From the NCBI GenBank assembly GCA_037783545.1, contig JBBELK010001074.1, positions 1 to 64,000 of the forward strand: a stretch of DNA of 64,000 nt, given 5' to 3'. Source of the DNA: Henricia sp. BOLD:AAB3569. Its lineage: Eukaryota; Echinodermata; Asteroidea; Spinulosida; Echinasteridae. Below are positions 1 to 12,384 of this stretch, in pieces; position 1 is the first letter of the stretch, and each line of letters begins with the position of its first letter. The notes under the pieces were generated by a model that was given only the letters and a program-made list of their open reading frames with translations, did no database searches and was not told the origin of the DNA. Made by a program: the position numbers and the translations under genes.

Positions 1-869
1 TTGGTCGACGCATGCCAGGCTTTGTTTGAAAAACGCTATGATGTGCGATCCCCAGTTTGTTCATCCGAGGCAGTATTAAGAGCTCACACAAATCATTTAG
101 GAAAGCTGTCGTATTACGACCGTTGTCCCCCAGAAGTGTAATCAAATACGTAAACAGACAATCACAATAAATGCTAAGAACCTGAGAATATTTGTTGTTT
201 TCGTCCATCGATCATGCCACGGTTCTCATAACATGGAGGACGCCATACATGCATAAAGTAGCTTGCGTCATTACGTGCTACTCATGAAGCTCCTGATTGG
301 CTCACGACGAATTTGAAATATTCATACCCAATATTCACTAGTACAGCAAAAAACCTGGAGACGGCCTTGGACAAGGCTAATTGCCTTACCAATCATTCAG
401 TAAAGAAACTGCCTTAATTACCACATGCATAAACTCAGACTTTTCAAAAAATGTACTGGCATGCAAAATGTCATGTCCAAAAAAATGTAATGTCCGTGAC
501 GGTAGAGGTTATTTATGATATCTACATACGTAGCAAATGATTTATAGAAACTGTCTCAACTTCCTAATGTACACTGTCCAGGATGACAGCTTTGTAATAA
601 CTGTGGATTATTTCAAATTAAACACATCCATGGATATTAAATGAGCTCTTAAATAAAAATAAAAAAATTGTGAAATGTAATGTCCGTGCATGATGCTGGA
701 ATTGCCCACATACATTGTATGTAGTCGCACAATGCAAAAACCCCAATTTGAATCTGTGCACATTCAAAATTTCTCATTAGCACCAAAAACATGTGCTTAC
801 ATGTAGGTGAGAAACAATCTTAGGCAGTTGAACCTCACTGATTTGCTTGCTTTGTTTTCTTCCTAACAG
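1..869. other. 5' flank or intron 1 of catalase, no exon recognised
   Basis: No reading frame here resembles the short first coding exon expected for an animal catalase (about 20 residues). The stretch ends in a good polypyrimidine-AG acceptor at 868-869. It is AT-rich and contains nothing else I can name. The missing initiator exon is probably upstream of the window. Confidence 0.5.
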
Positions 870-1044
870 GACAAGCTGGACCGCTTGACCACATCCACCG
901 GCATGCCGGTGGATGATAAACTAGCAACGATGACTGTCGGACCGCGAGGCCCGGTCCTCATGCAGGATTTCGTCTTCAGCGACGAGATGTCCCATTTTGG
1001 CCGTGAGAGGATTCCAGAGCGTGTCGTGCATGCCAAGGGGGCAG
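870..1044 (+). CDS. CAT: Catalase exon with distal active-site histidine
   Basis: Begins in phase 0 after the acceptor at 868-869 and ends in phase 1 before the GT at 1045. It carries [19 protein letters not shown] and the catalase active-site signature [14 protein letters not shown], whose His is the distal catalytic residue. An in-frame read-through beyond the donor (LFLKVPSHS) is intron. Confidence 0.95.
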
Positions 1045-4000
1045 GTCTGTTTCTCAAAGTCCCATCCCATTCTTTCAAAATTGTAGACCCATCTTGGGTT
1101 TAATTTCCAAACATAAGATGAGAGGAAAGTGATGTGCTCTGCTTCTCACATACCGGGTAGTCTTAGATGAATTGTTGTAAACGTAAACGTACCAGTAGCT
1201 AGAAATCAATGGCATATCCAGGCTCATTAAAATACACAAATACAATGGCAATTTCATGCAGTCGGTTCCCCAGAAAGTCCAAGCTGTGTCCAAGGATTTT
1301 CCTTGTTTTGACATATAAATCACGTAAAGATTACAAAAATCCAAAATTAGGAGGGGGAAGTGTCAAGAAATTACTAAGGAAAAACTTCACATTTTTTTGA
1401 GTTGTCCCATAGGCTTAGCGCATGGGGTCTCAGATGAAGGTGTCCGTGCATGGTAATCTTTCCCTCAACTTTTGTGGTGGTGTTGCGTGGCTGCGCATTG
1501 AGCAAAGTAGGCATTATCAAAATGTAATATTAAAATAGAGTATACCACTCTGCCTCATAGATCAGCTGGTAGAACTGTTTTGCTACATGTAGAGGTCTTG
1601 GGTTCAAATCACATTGAGGAACATAAAAGTTTTCTCTTTCAAATGCTTAGATTAGATCAAAATTTGAACTTGTACATGCTGTATATTTTACATACACATA
1701 TACAGGTCTTTCTCAGCAGCCAATTTAACGAAAAATTGCGTTGCTTGCGCAACTTTTGAAAATGGCATAAGTCCCATAGGCTTGCCTGTAATTATCACAA
1801 TAATGTTGCGCAGCTTACGCAATAAAAAGTGCGTAGGGATTTGTGAAATCGACTGGAGGTCCATTTTCTTTGTCCTTTTATTACATGCAGGTGCCTTTGG
1901 TTATTTTGAGGTAACCCATGACATCACCAAGTACACCAAAGCATGCGTCTTCGAGTCCATCGGCAAGAAAACACCTGTTGCTGTGCGCTTCTCCACTGTC
2001 GGTAAGTCTTTTATATGGAAGTAGAAGTGTTGGAGGTGATGTAAACCGTGTTTAGTCCGGGGTGTTTTAAAATAAAGTGAAATTTCAAGTTCATGCCCTT
2101 TAACACTCAAGATCCTGATGCAAGTGACAATTTGTAGGAAGTGACGTCATTTGAGAGTGATCAATAGGACTTGTGCCACCAATGATTACTGTTCTGCATT
2201 GTTTTAGGTGGTGAGTCTGGCTCGGCCGATACAGCTCGTGATCCCCGCGGCTTTGCCATGAAGTTCTACAGCGAAGACGGTAATTGGGACTTGGTCGGCA
2301 ACAACACCCCGATCTTCTTCATTCGGGATCCCATCTTCTTCCCCAGTTTCATCCACACCCAGAAGAGGAACCCAGTCACACATCTCAAGGTATGTTTATC
2401 TTTTCCGAGTCTTGGGTTCGAATTCTGATAAGGACCGTATGATTCTTCTTCCATCCCATGTTTGGTCGGTTTAGTGGTAAGTATGCACTATACCAAATAT
2501 TGTGTTTATTACTTTGTTAAGTAGTGCACCCGTGTAACATCAAGAGAAAAATTGGGTTCCTCATGAAAACCTAAGGAAGAATACCACGGTGTCTTATAGC
2601 TTAGCTGGTAGAGCATCTGCCCGTTGTGTCAGAGGTCTTGGGGGAAAACCTGAGGGAGTATACCACTGTGCCTCATAGCTCAGCTGGTAGAGCGTCTGCC
2701 TGGTGTGTCGGAGGTCTTGGGGGAAAACCTGAGCGAGTATACCACTGTGCCTCATAGCTCAGCTGGTAAAGCATCTGCCTGGAGTGTCGGACATAATAGA
2801 ACGTAACCACATTTTTGCCAGAAAATCTTGAGTCTAATCCCAATATGGCTCATGTCTCTCTTAGGACCCTGACATGTTCTGGGATTTCATCACCCTCCGT
2901 CCCGAGGCCACCCATCAGGTCAGTTTTCTCTTCAGTGACCGTGGGACCCCTGATGGCCATCGTCACATGAACGGCTATGGCAGCCACACCTTCAAGCTGG
3001 TCAACAATGACGGAGAGGGCGTGTACTGCAAGTTCCACTTCAAGGTAGGAAAACAGAATCAAACACCCACAGTTTGATTAATACACAATTCATTTCTTAT
3101 AACTTTTATTGAAAATGCGGAACTCTAAGTATAATTTCATACACCCAACTCTTTTCCTTCCCCCCCCCCCCCCCCCCCTCCCCTCTCCCCTAGTTTTATA
3201 AGCAGACAACCAATATACTATGCCACCAGTGGCAAATAATGTCATATTTTTCAATTCGATTGTATTTCCTACTCAACAACAGTGATTTTTGTTTAAACCA
3301 AAAGGCAGAGTTCACTACAATAAAAAGCAGTACAATCTTTAATCAGAAAGGTTTAATTATTTCTGTAATGAACAAATGGAATTCTGCCATTTTTCAGAAA
3401 TTTTTAAATCACTCTTTAAAACCAAAGTTTTCCAGTTTTGCCTCTTCCATGCCTCCGTAGCATTTTGACTTGAACTTCTCTTTAATCATATCAAGTTTTG
3501 TTTTGAAATAAGGGATGCATAAACATTCCTAACAGTGCCACCAATTCTGGGTCATTGCAAATAATACGTTTGCTGTATTTTAAATCCTGTGTATGCAGGA
3601 TTTCCAATGTCCTAACATTTTGAGCACCAGTTGGACCAAAAAAAAGAAGCCTTACTCAAATGGAAGACAAGTGGCTCCAACTGTCCAATGCATTGACTAC
3701 ACCAGACGTGTTAGCTTTTTGTAGGAAAATAATTAAATCTGAATTATGGATGGAAATGTAATTACGGTTAATTTATAAACCGGTTTCCAATTCTTTCAAG
3801 TGTCGGTTAACCGTTCGGTCAACACTAAAGATTGTTGCTGGTATTTAAAGATGCATTAGCAATGTACACAATACCTCTAGGCCCCCAAAATAATCATTAA
3901 ACCTTTATCTAGTCAAAATTTTACTATGACCCCACATAAATTTATTTCAGTTTCATGAAGTCATTACAAATAACCCTCTGAAAACTATTGTAGATTCTTA

Positions 4001-6301
4001 AAATTGGGTTTCGTTTAAACGTCCCATCCCTAATCTGAATTATATGCGTGTGCACAAATTTTTTGTATTAAAAAGGTTGGCCTCATAGTAACAATTTTGG
4101 TAACTTGAACACGGTGTTCGCAATCCTGAAACCTGATTTATAATCAGCTGATGGTCTACGTGTAAAAAGCAGAAAGAATTGGGGCTTTATTTTTAGGATA
4201 GAAAAAGTGTGGAACAATAGTCTTGTGTAACCTTTGTTTTGTTGACTTTAGACTTGTTTGTTCGATCTGTGCATATTTATGTAAATCAGTAATGTTATCA
4301 AGCCTGTTGACCTTTAAAGTTCACACTTGTCGCCATGTACAAATTTATGTGCACAATATGTATGACTACTTATTGTACCTGGGCAATGTTGGTATGTGAC
4401 TTGAAAAGGAAATGGCAAACATTTTAAGGTCATTCTTTGTCAAATCGCACAGTGTGTTCAACCTTCCCATCTCGGATTTTGATGAAACTTGGCGTACTTG
4501 TTAATCCCACAGCACCAATTCTCAATGTGTATCTGATTATAACAGTTAAGGAACTGCACACACCCCTTCCCCAACCCCCCAACCCCCACCCCCACCCCCC
4601 TCTTCCCCCACCCCCACCCCCCTCTTCCCCCACCCCCACCCCCCTCTTCCCCCACCCCCTCTTCCCCCACCTCCAACCTCAATTTTTGTTTAGCTGAAAA
4701 AGGTGGGGTATGTTCTCTTTGAATCCTCATATTTCAAAAATTACTGGAAAATGAATTAGACAGGGATTCCAAATCTGCCATTGCTTTTCAGATTGGAGTA
4801 AGTACGGGTACATTGACCTTGTAAATTACATGCCCTTGAGATTATCTTTCGTGAAATTTAAACTCCCAAAACATTTGTTTAGCAGCAATGCACATTGAAA
4901 AACTGCACATCCACAGACTATCTATACATTGCATTACAATATATTGTGCACCTGTGGCAATTGTGCAAAATGGCTCTGGAATTTACTCTCTGTTGACCTT
5001 TGATCTGAACAGAACCTATGAACTAGGGCTCCATTTTCATCCAGCCTGGTAGTCGCCCCAGGGAACTGTGTTGTTAAACTTTGACCTGTCACATTTGGCT
5101 ACTGTCAGCTGATTTATGCATATCACACAAAAAGAGCTTTATCTTGGCATGACCCTAAAAGGAAAAAGAAAAAACATTTTTAAAATCCTTTTTTTCCCCA
5201 CTTGTATCGGGATTTTTCCGTGGGGGGCACTGAAAATTTGTGGGGGGCACGTGCCTACGCCCTCTCCCCCTCCCCCCCCTTTGTGACATCACAGCTAAAC
5301 CATGACTTAATAAATGACTGGGGGGACAGCACGACTCCACGAAGCTACCCAAAGGCAATCTTAAAGTTTCTCTGTTGTCCTTACCCCTACTAGACCGACC
5401 AAGGCATCCGCAACTTGAACGCTGCCCAGGCTGATGCTCTGGCATCCAGTGATCCCGACTACGCCATCCGTGACCTTCACAATGCCATTGCTAACAACAA
5501 CTTTGTAAGTGTTAATCTTTAATAAATACCCTGGATCAAATTGGAATTGATTTTAATTTTGTTTTTAGTTTATTATATAAGCTGAATGGTAGTTACAGTG
5601 CAAGTTTAGGTGTGTTCAGGTGATCGTTATGAGTAGCGCACTGCTTGCAAGCGACCGATGTAGGTAAGGGCCATGTAAACGCCGTCGTAACTTCGTAAGT
5701 AGCCGTGGTCCACTTACGACCAGCCAGGCCGTTAGCTTCTGGGGCAACTGCTGATAAATGCAGCAGCCATTTTGACTCATTGCAAATAAACTGGTTTATT
5801 CTAGTACACTGTATTTTCGACATTTTGTGTTCAAAATGTGAGAAAATGGCTACAATACCCTTGCAGATCACCGCATCATTTGACATCCTTCATGTTATGT
5901 GCATATAAGCATTTGTTTTAGTTTAACCCCCAATTTTGTTTCTTCTTGGCAGCCATCTTGGACACTGAAAGTCCAGATCATGACCTATGAACAGGCTGAG
6001 AAGCACAAGGACAACCCGTTTGATCTGACCAAGGTGAGATAAATGATTTTATGTGCCTCATACACTTGTACATGTACATTGGTTCTCATCCATTGATTGG
6101 TCAAAAGTAGATCATGTGACATGGGGTGTTCAACCATTCCCGTGAAAAGTTTACATGAGTAAAAAATTGTTTTAATCTATCATACGTTTATGTGCTCAGT
6201 CTAATTAGAGTACAGGGACAAAGGGAACACGATATAGAAAAACATGACAGTACATGTACGTGCATTAAATTTCATATCTAATGTGGACTGGTGAACAAAG
6301 G

Positions 6302-6333
<32 letters not shown>

Positions 6334-9300
6334 TACATTTATATAGCGCGCATTCCATATAAATATGTTCATGTGCGCTGCACATTGTAAAACAAAACTA
6401 AGTACATCATCATTACTTAATTAAGATTAAAAATCATAAATCAAAGGCAAGTTTAAAAAGATACGTCCACACTTGACAGGAGAAACGGATATTATGTGGA
6501 CTAGCACACGTCCACAGTCAGGTTGTTCATGCTTGAAAAGTAGGGTGTGGGGTGGTAGTGGGGGGTTAGGTTGAGGGTTTCAGTTTAGGTAACAGTTTAG
6601 AAGAGAACTATTTTGATTTTGGTGAAATACAATTTTTGCATATTGAAAAAAAAAGTGACATTTTGGAACAGTTTTCTAAACTACACGAGAACAAAGGAAT
6701 GTTCACATATACAGTTGGTATGAAATGTAAAGCTGTGTGTGTGTGTGTGTTTGGGTATGCATTTGCACAATTTAGTTCACACGGAAAATGCAATTGTGGC
6801 GAGTGTAATTTTGGTCTAGGCAATATTTACTTGATCATGCAGTTCTGTTTTTGAACACTTGTTAACCAAGGTGTGGTCCCAGAAGGAGTACCCCCTCATC
6901 CCAGTTGGCAAGATGGTGCTCAATCTCAACCCAAGGAACTACTTTGCTGAAGTTGAGCAGATCGCCTTTGCACCAGCTCACATGATCCCTGGTATCGAGC
7001 CCTCGCCTGACAAAATGCTGCAGGTTGGTTGTTGGTTTTATGTGGCGTTAGTCTTGTGTCTTCAGAGCACTGATCTGTATGTTTTTGTGTACCCTTTATT
7101 TGTAAAGCCTCTGTAACACTGCTGAGTTTAGCATCGAGTTGGGCAAGTTGCATCTCGACCAAAATGCCCTACATTTTCTCTTCTTGCCACAATTCGCAGC
7201 ATGTCGAGCGCATGTCACCATACATGTATGCTTAACCAATCTTGGTTAATATCGCAGCAGTTTGTGCGCCTCTTGTAGAATTATCGTACTGGGATCGAAC
7301 AAAGGTAGCAAGTTCAAGCAAATCGCCATAAATTGCAGTATATTTGTAATATCGATCATAGCTTGTCAGCGCAGATAGCAGCTTTTTGAGCACGCCGAGT
7401 TGCGGCAACATTCGCGTGACTTGCAAAAGTTGGTGGGAATTGTAAACCAATTAAAATACTCGTAGCCACCTCGCCTGTGCCGTGTTTGTTCCACATTCCC
7501 TTGTAACACGTCACCGCCAAACTCGGCACAGTGTATCAGGGCTTAATGAATAAAATGATGAATAATGTTTAGGGAGACGGTTCAGTCTCGGTGCATTCTT
7601 GACATTATCTTCCCGGTTTCCACCATCAGGGACGTCTGTTCTCCTACCCAGACACACACCGTCACCGCCTGGGAACCAACTACCTGCAGATACCAGTCAA
7701 CTGCCCATACAAGGCCAAGACTCGTAACTACCAACGCGATGGACCGCAGTGCGTCACTGACAACCAAAGTTAGTACACTCCCTTAGGTAGCCTCTCAAAT
7801 TGTGACCGTGTCTGCGGAAACACGGACAGTCTCTGGCCCCAGTAATTTCTTTTTAAAGTGTGGTGAGGCAGAGATGCCAACATTTACGATTTAGGCACAG
7901 TTAGTACAATTGTTTCAGCCAATGACGATCAGTATTGTTACATAATTCTAGAATGCATAGCTTCAAATGTGTGGTTTAAATAGGGTTTGAGTGTAAGTTA
8001 TAAAATGTCTTGTCGAACGCGGGTGCCATGTGGAAAATTACTTGGTTTTTGTTTTCGTCAAATTGCAATGTTGGCATCTCTGAGACATTTTCTCCCATTT
8101 TTTGCTGAACATCACCTAACAGCTGGGATCATAAGCTTTAATTTGAGGCCTGCCCTGTTGATCATTGATCGTACTGCATTAAAAATTACTCTAAGGTATA
8201 CATGTACATGTAGGCCAATTTGGAAATTTACATCAAATAAATCATGACTAAATTGGGCTCAATGAATTTTCGAAATTCAATTGAACACTTGGTTAGAATA
8301 TTCGAATAGTAAATTATTTGAACTGACTCAGGCCCCAAACAGTACCTAAGCATTTCATAAACATGCTCATTTTCTCTTGTTTTGTTTAGCCGGAGCTCCC
8401 AACTACTACCCCAACAGCTTCAACGGGCCCAAGGATGACGTCAAGTACGCCCAGGAGGTATTCCCATTGACAGGTGACGTCAAACGCTACAACACTAAGG
8501 ATGATGATAACTTCACTCAGCCTGGCAACTGGTGGCGCACTGTACTGACACCTAGCGATCGGGATGCACTGGTCTCCAATATGGCCGGCCATCTCAAGAA
8601 TGCACAGGAGTTCATCCAGAAACGAGCGGCAAGTTTTATCTTTTAATCCCTCTCCCTTTCAATATTCTTGATTTTGTGACCCATTTTGCAAAAAGGCCAT
8701 TAACTTTCCCTACAGGATGTTTTCAAGGTCCGTGACGTAATTAATGGAAGGCCATTATTGATTGTGTAAAGGCAAGCCGCTGGCAGCGGCTAACCAGCGG
8801 AAAGCATCCTGAGATCTTAGGGAATTTCCATTCTGCTAAGCGCCGTTAGAATCCCCTGAGGAAATCCACGCAAATCTGTGAAGTTAGGCGGGTTACACTT
8901 AGGGAACGCACTCATGATGATTTTGATTTAATTAATCAATTTTGTTAAGCTGAAGAGAAACAATTTCTATACTTTCCAAAAATTGGATTAGGTCTTTGTT
9001 CTTAATTACTACTCCTTCTTGCGAGTATGGCGACAATAAAAGATGACTTCCAGTTAAAAATTGATTCTCGGTTTCTTGTTAAGTTTGCATAACATCAATA
9101 CAGTGTAATATCGTAAATATCGGGGTGTTATGGCCGTCGAACCTAAGTTCCTGTGCTAGTACTAGATTGTAGGTTCGAATCCGGGCCGCGACGGGTTGTG
9201 GCACCTGTGCCCTCGAGCAAGGCACTCAACCACACTTGCTCCCATTCCTGTAATTGGCAGTCTCTCCGCTGTTGGATGTGGTAAATAAAATAAATAAAAA

Positions 9301-10404
9301 TAAATAAATATAAATTCATATTTCAGCGGATATTTGACCATGTATGACAAATTGTAACAGTGTTTAATGTTGTTGATATTCTCAGGTTGAGAACTGGAGT
9401 CAGTGTGACCAGGTATGGGGCAGTCGCTTGCAGAAAGCACTGGATGAACACAAGGCATTAGCTGTAAGTTAATGAATCAGATTAAAGTTCACCAGTTGAT
9501 GCTGGAGGGTGCGTAAACACGTCCATTGTCCACCATTCATTTGTACACACCGTGTTTTGAACTCGACGGCTGTGTCAGTGTAGCAAATCTCGCTCCGTGG
9601 CGGCCACCTCCGAGTATTGCAAAGTGTATGTCGTACGATGAATGTAGAAATGACTCTCAAAAGTCAGTATTTGTTTAAAAACTGTTTGAAAGTTACAGAT
9701 CAAAGAGGTGGCTAAGAATTTAGAAATTACCTTTAGAGAAGACCATCACAAAATATCTTGTCGGCCGTCAGTAGTGTGAATCTGATTTGAAAAACTCAAA
9801 TTTTGAAGGGACAATTTTACCTGGAAAGACTTTTTCGGCCACCTCGTGTTTTGTACACAAGTTACCAAGTGATGTTCAGGTGCTTAATTCTTTCAGCCTA
9901 GCATACATCGACATTGCAACTGGATGCAACTAGTGGCAACTGGTGTTTCCGGCAACTGGGAGCAACTGATCAGTTGCTCAAAAGGGTTGATGTACGCGCA
10001 CTTGCAACTACTGGCAATTGGAAATATCCCAGTTTCCGCGAGCTGCTCATCATGTTCTACTTACCCAGTTGCGTCGATGTACGCGTACTCGCACATCGAC
10101 AGCAAGCAACAGTTGCTTCTGGTTGCAAGGTCAATGTACTCTAGGCTTTACCGAGTTGCTGTGTCGATGTGTGCGCTCTGAAAATGTAGACATGGCTGGA
10201 TGCTCCCAGTTGCCGTCGATGAGCGCGCTATGCACACATCGTCACTTCCAGTTGCAATGTCGATATATGCTAGGCTTTATATACACTGGTCAGCTTTTAC
10301 TAATGGGTGCATAGGATTCATTTGATTTAGGGTACAACTTCAAGAGATAATTTCAAGTTTTGTTCTTGTTTCTACAGGCGAAGGCCGCCGTTGCCAAGAT
10401 GTAA
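870..10404 (+). CDS. CAT: Catalase (5' partial, 11 exons)
   Basis: Heme enzyme that converts hydrogen peroxide to water and oxygen, normally in peroxisomes. Exons: 870-1044, 1891-2001, 2208-2389, 2865-3044, 5394-5504, 5953-6033, 6871-7023, 7630-7768, 8390-8628, 9386-9463, 10378-10404. They join in frame to 491 codons plus stop. The first residues, [13 protein letters not shown], align with the start of the second coding exon of vertebrate catalase, so only about 20 N-terminal residues are missing. Visible family marks, in order: distal His in [14 protein letters not shown], Asn in [11 protein letters not shown], the NADPH-side segment [16 protein letters not shown], and the proximal heme Tyr in [14 protein letters not shown]. 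The tail after the heme domain is shorter than in vertebrates and ends AKM, a PTS1-like tripeptide. All introns are GT-AG except the one after 8628, which starts with GC. No frameshift or stop interrupts it; it looks functional. Confidence 0.96.
1545..1625 (+). repeat. tRNA-derived SINE-like fragment
   Basis: Contains an A-box-like ATAGATCAGCTGGTAGAA and a B-box-like GGGTTCAAATC, the internal RNA polymerase III promoter parts of tRNAs. The flanking arms do not fold as a tRNA. It resembles the tandem units at 2565-2800. Confidence 0.6.
2565..2800 (+). repeat. Three tandem 79-bp tRNA-like units
   Basis: The core CATAGCTCAGCTGGTAGAGC (first copy slightly diverged) recurs at about 2595, 2674 and 2753, a period of 79 bp. 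Each unit also carries a GAAAACCTGAG..GTATACCAC segment. The core looks like the 5' half of a tRNA (A box) but no complete cloverleaf is present. It sits in the catalase intron 2390-2864. Confidence 0.8.
3045..5393 (+). other. Long catalase intron with C-rich low-complexity tracts
   Basis: This 2.3-kb intron separates the FHFK and TDQGIRN exons. It holds a poly-C run near 3162-3180 and a CCCCCACCCC/TCTTCC low-complexity block at about 4560-4672. No coding exon was seen in it. The segment near 3600-3720 resembles a segment at 44460-44590, so part of it is dispersed repeat. Confidence 0.7.
6276..6714. mobile_element. Terminal-inverted-repeat element interrupted by a SINE-like insertion
   Basis: The sequence from ATGTGGACTGGTGAACAAAG to ACTACACGAGAACAAAGGAATG matches the uninterrupted element at 42831-43104. 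The copy here is split at about 6304-6462 by a block that starts with an (AAT)n run and ACATTTATATAGCGCGCATT. It lies in the catalase intron 6034-6870. Confidence 0.75.
7107..7542. mobile_element. MITE-like element in catalase intron
   Basis: The left end GCCTCTGTAACACTG (7107 onward) and the right end, reverse-complemented from 7542 (GCCCTGATACACTGTG), form imperfect inverted repeats of about 22 bp ending in GAGTTT. No transposase reading frame is inside. The size of about 436 bp suits a non-autonomous DNA element. Confidence 0.6.
7630..7768 (+). CDS. CAT: Catalase exon with proximal heme-ligand tyrosine
   Basis: Starts [18 protein letters not shown] after the acceptor ending at 7629. The Tyr of [14 protein letters not shown] is the fifth heme iron ligand in the family. 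The exon ends in phase 1 with DNQ plus one base and continues into 8390 as [11 protein letters not shown]. Confidence 0.95.
8629..8634 (+). promoter_or_regulatory. CAT: Non-canonical GC 5' splice site (GCAAGT)
   Basis: The exon 8390-8628 reads ...IQKRA and the next exon, 9386-9463, reads VENWSQCDQ, matching the vertebrate order KKAV-N. The only junction that keeps frame starts the intron with GCAAGT, the standard consensus of GC-AG introns. The nearest GT, three bases later, would create TGA after one codon. Confidence 0.85.
9895..10276. mobile_element. 382-bp element with 29-bp terminal inverted repeats
   Basis: The first 29 bases (9895-9923, starting AGCCTAGCATACATCGACAT) match the reverse complement of the last 29 (10248-10276) with one mismatch. 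The interior is rich in CAACTG/CAGTTG words in both directions. It lies inside the last catalase intron. Open frames here are by-products of the repeat. Confidence 0.85.
10378..10404 (+). CDS. CAT: Catalase terminal exon, PTS1-like AKM end
   Basis: Short last coding exon AKAAVAKM then TAA at 10402-10404, after the acceptor tttctacag. The final tripeptide AKM fits the peroxisomal targeting type 1 pattern (small, basic, Leu or Met). Vertebrate catalase uses a weaker non-standard signal. Confidence 0.85.
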   Translation, partial: AKAAVAKM

Positions 10405-11363
10405 ACGAACAATCGTCAAGATCATCACTAGCAGGTTTCTCTCATCACAAATTGAAATGCAGCATCATACGTATGTAAATAATTCAAATGTTCGAACATT
10501 GCAATTAACTTCTTTCATATTAGAGGTGCCAATCATGCGGGTTCGGTGTTTACTTTTAATGTTATAAGTGTGTTGGGATTTTATATGTTCAACTCAAAAT
10601 CATGTTCATTTGTGTGGATTTTCTGGGATAGCTGGTATTTTTTTCTTCTCTTCAAATAAGCAAGTTCAGAGTGTTGGCAGTTGACCTGAGGTTATGTGAG
10701 AATACCCTAATTGAAACACAACACAAAGAATACAAACCAACCGCAGGAAAAAAAACCCATTCTCTTAGAACCTAAGTTTAAAAAATGTTCATGAAGAGAG
10801 AACACATAACAATATGTAACAATCAGTGAGATTAAACAAAAGGGATACAGTGGAAATAGACCACCAGAAATGAAAAGTTTCTAAAAATTGATTGGTACAT
10901 TCAATTTATTTACATGCATATGGAAAAGTGGCTTGTTATTTCCGAGTCAAATTATGCGCAAAGCAACGTGCAGAAATCAAAATCAGAACTTGCTTTATAG
11001 ACCGAATGAGAGATGACGTCAACAAAACCACAATAGGAGAAAAGGGAAGATGGCCGCACCGTGATAAAGGTCTCTTGCCAGGACTTTCTCCCAGAATTTT
11101 AGTGGGTCATGACGTCACTTTATTAAGCAAATAATGAACATTGATGGTGGGGTTTTTTCTGGGGTCTTATAAAACAATCCATTGAAATTATCTACAAAAA
11201 CTAATTTTCATTCTTTGATTCAAAGTTGTTGTTTTTTTTTTGTCAAGAGTTTTGATTATGTATCGAGGTGTGACATTGTTGTTTACTAATCAGAATATTA
11301 TCGAATTGCCTTTTTGTATCCTTATTTTTTCTAATTAAAGATTTGCACTACATAATTACTTAA

Positions 11364-11715
11364 GTTAGGCCCGTTTCAAACGTCGTGCCGTGTCCAATAA
11401 AATTAAATTTGGCGCGACGGTAGCAACTCCCAGTCGAACTTTAATACATCCAATATGGGTCTTGTGCATTTTCCATTCTGTCCATTGTATTAAAGTTGCC
11501 ATATGCATTATTTTGGTGCGCTTGTTGGTTATTTCTTTGATTGCCTGCGAGCATGCACATTCCTAATTGCGGCCCAACTAAATTCGACACGCTGCACTAA
11601 TTTGAGTTAGCACGGCAGACCCTGTCGAGCTAAATGGTTTTAAACGTCGTGCTTGTGCCGAATTACACAAATTAAGTTGAATTTAATTCGACACAAAGTT
11701 TGAAAAGGGCTTAAC
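11364..11715. mobile_element. MITE-like element, GTTAGGCCCGTTTCAAACG ends
   Basis: The left end GTTAGGCCCGTTTCAAACG and the reverse complement of the right end (GTTAAGCCCTTTTCAAAC) are imperfect inverted repeats. An internal copy of the TTTAAACGTCGTGC segment occurs near 11638. There is no coding content. Confidence 0.6.
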
Positions 11716-12384
11716 ATGTAATAAAATGTTCTTGTTTTATTCCATTAACACTTTGAAGTTCTTTCATGTAGGCAACTGCCATTAGCTTCATGGCATTTTG
11801 ACAACTTCGTTTATTAGTCTTACTCGCGAATCATTGCATTTTCTTCAGATATTCTTTGACATTTACTACATTAGGTGTAATCACAAAATACGTAATTTTA
11901 TTAAACCGTTTAGTAATTGTATGATTTGGGGTTTCTTGCAACAAGATAGTGTACGTGGAAAATTAAGTGGAACTTTCTAGATGGCAGTACAAACTGCAGC
12001 ATTTACGTTAATAAACGTATACATGTGGCAGCTTCCATTTTTTAATACAAATTATGATGTACTATTTTTACAGTGATTATGTAATCAAATTGGAATAAAA
12101 TATAATGTGCAAATAAAGGCATTCAGTGTTTGACTATTTTCATTTCGACAAGTTCTCAGTAATTCCATGAAACGGCATGCATTATATATACACGTACTCA
12201 AATTTTTGCACGATGTTAATTGAATCAGAATTGTGACCTCTGAACAAACGCCATGTTAGCATAACGAATTTGTTAATAGAATCTAAACAAGTCATTATTT
12301 GTTCTGAGGTCACGATTTAAATTCAGTCAGATAGTTAAGAGATATATTAACACGCCACACACAATTCGTCGCAAGGCTGACATA

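Noticed and set aside
4430-4730. Gly-rich or Pro-rich frames on both strands
   Set aside because: Produced by the C-rich low-complexity block in a catalase intron.
9914-10314. Three overlapping plus-strand frames of 76-98 residues
   Set aside because: They lie wholly inside the TIR element in the last catalase intron.
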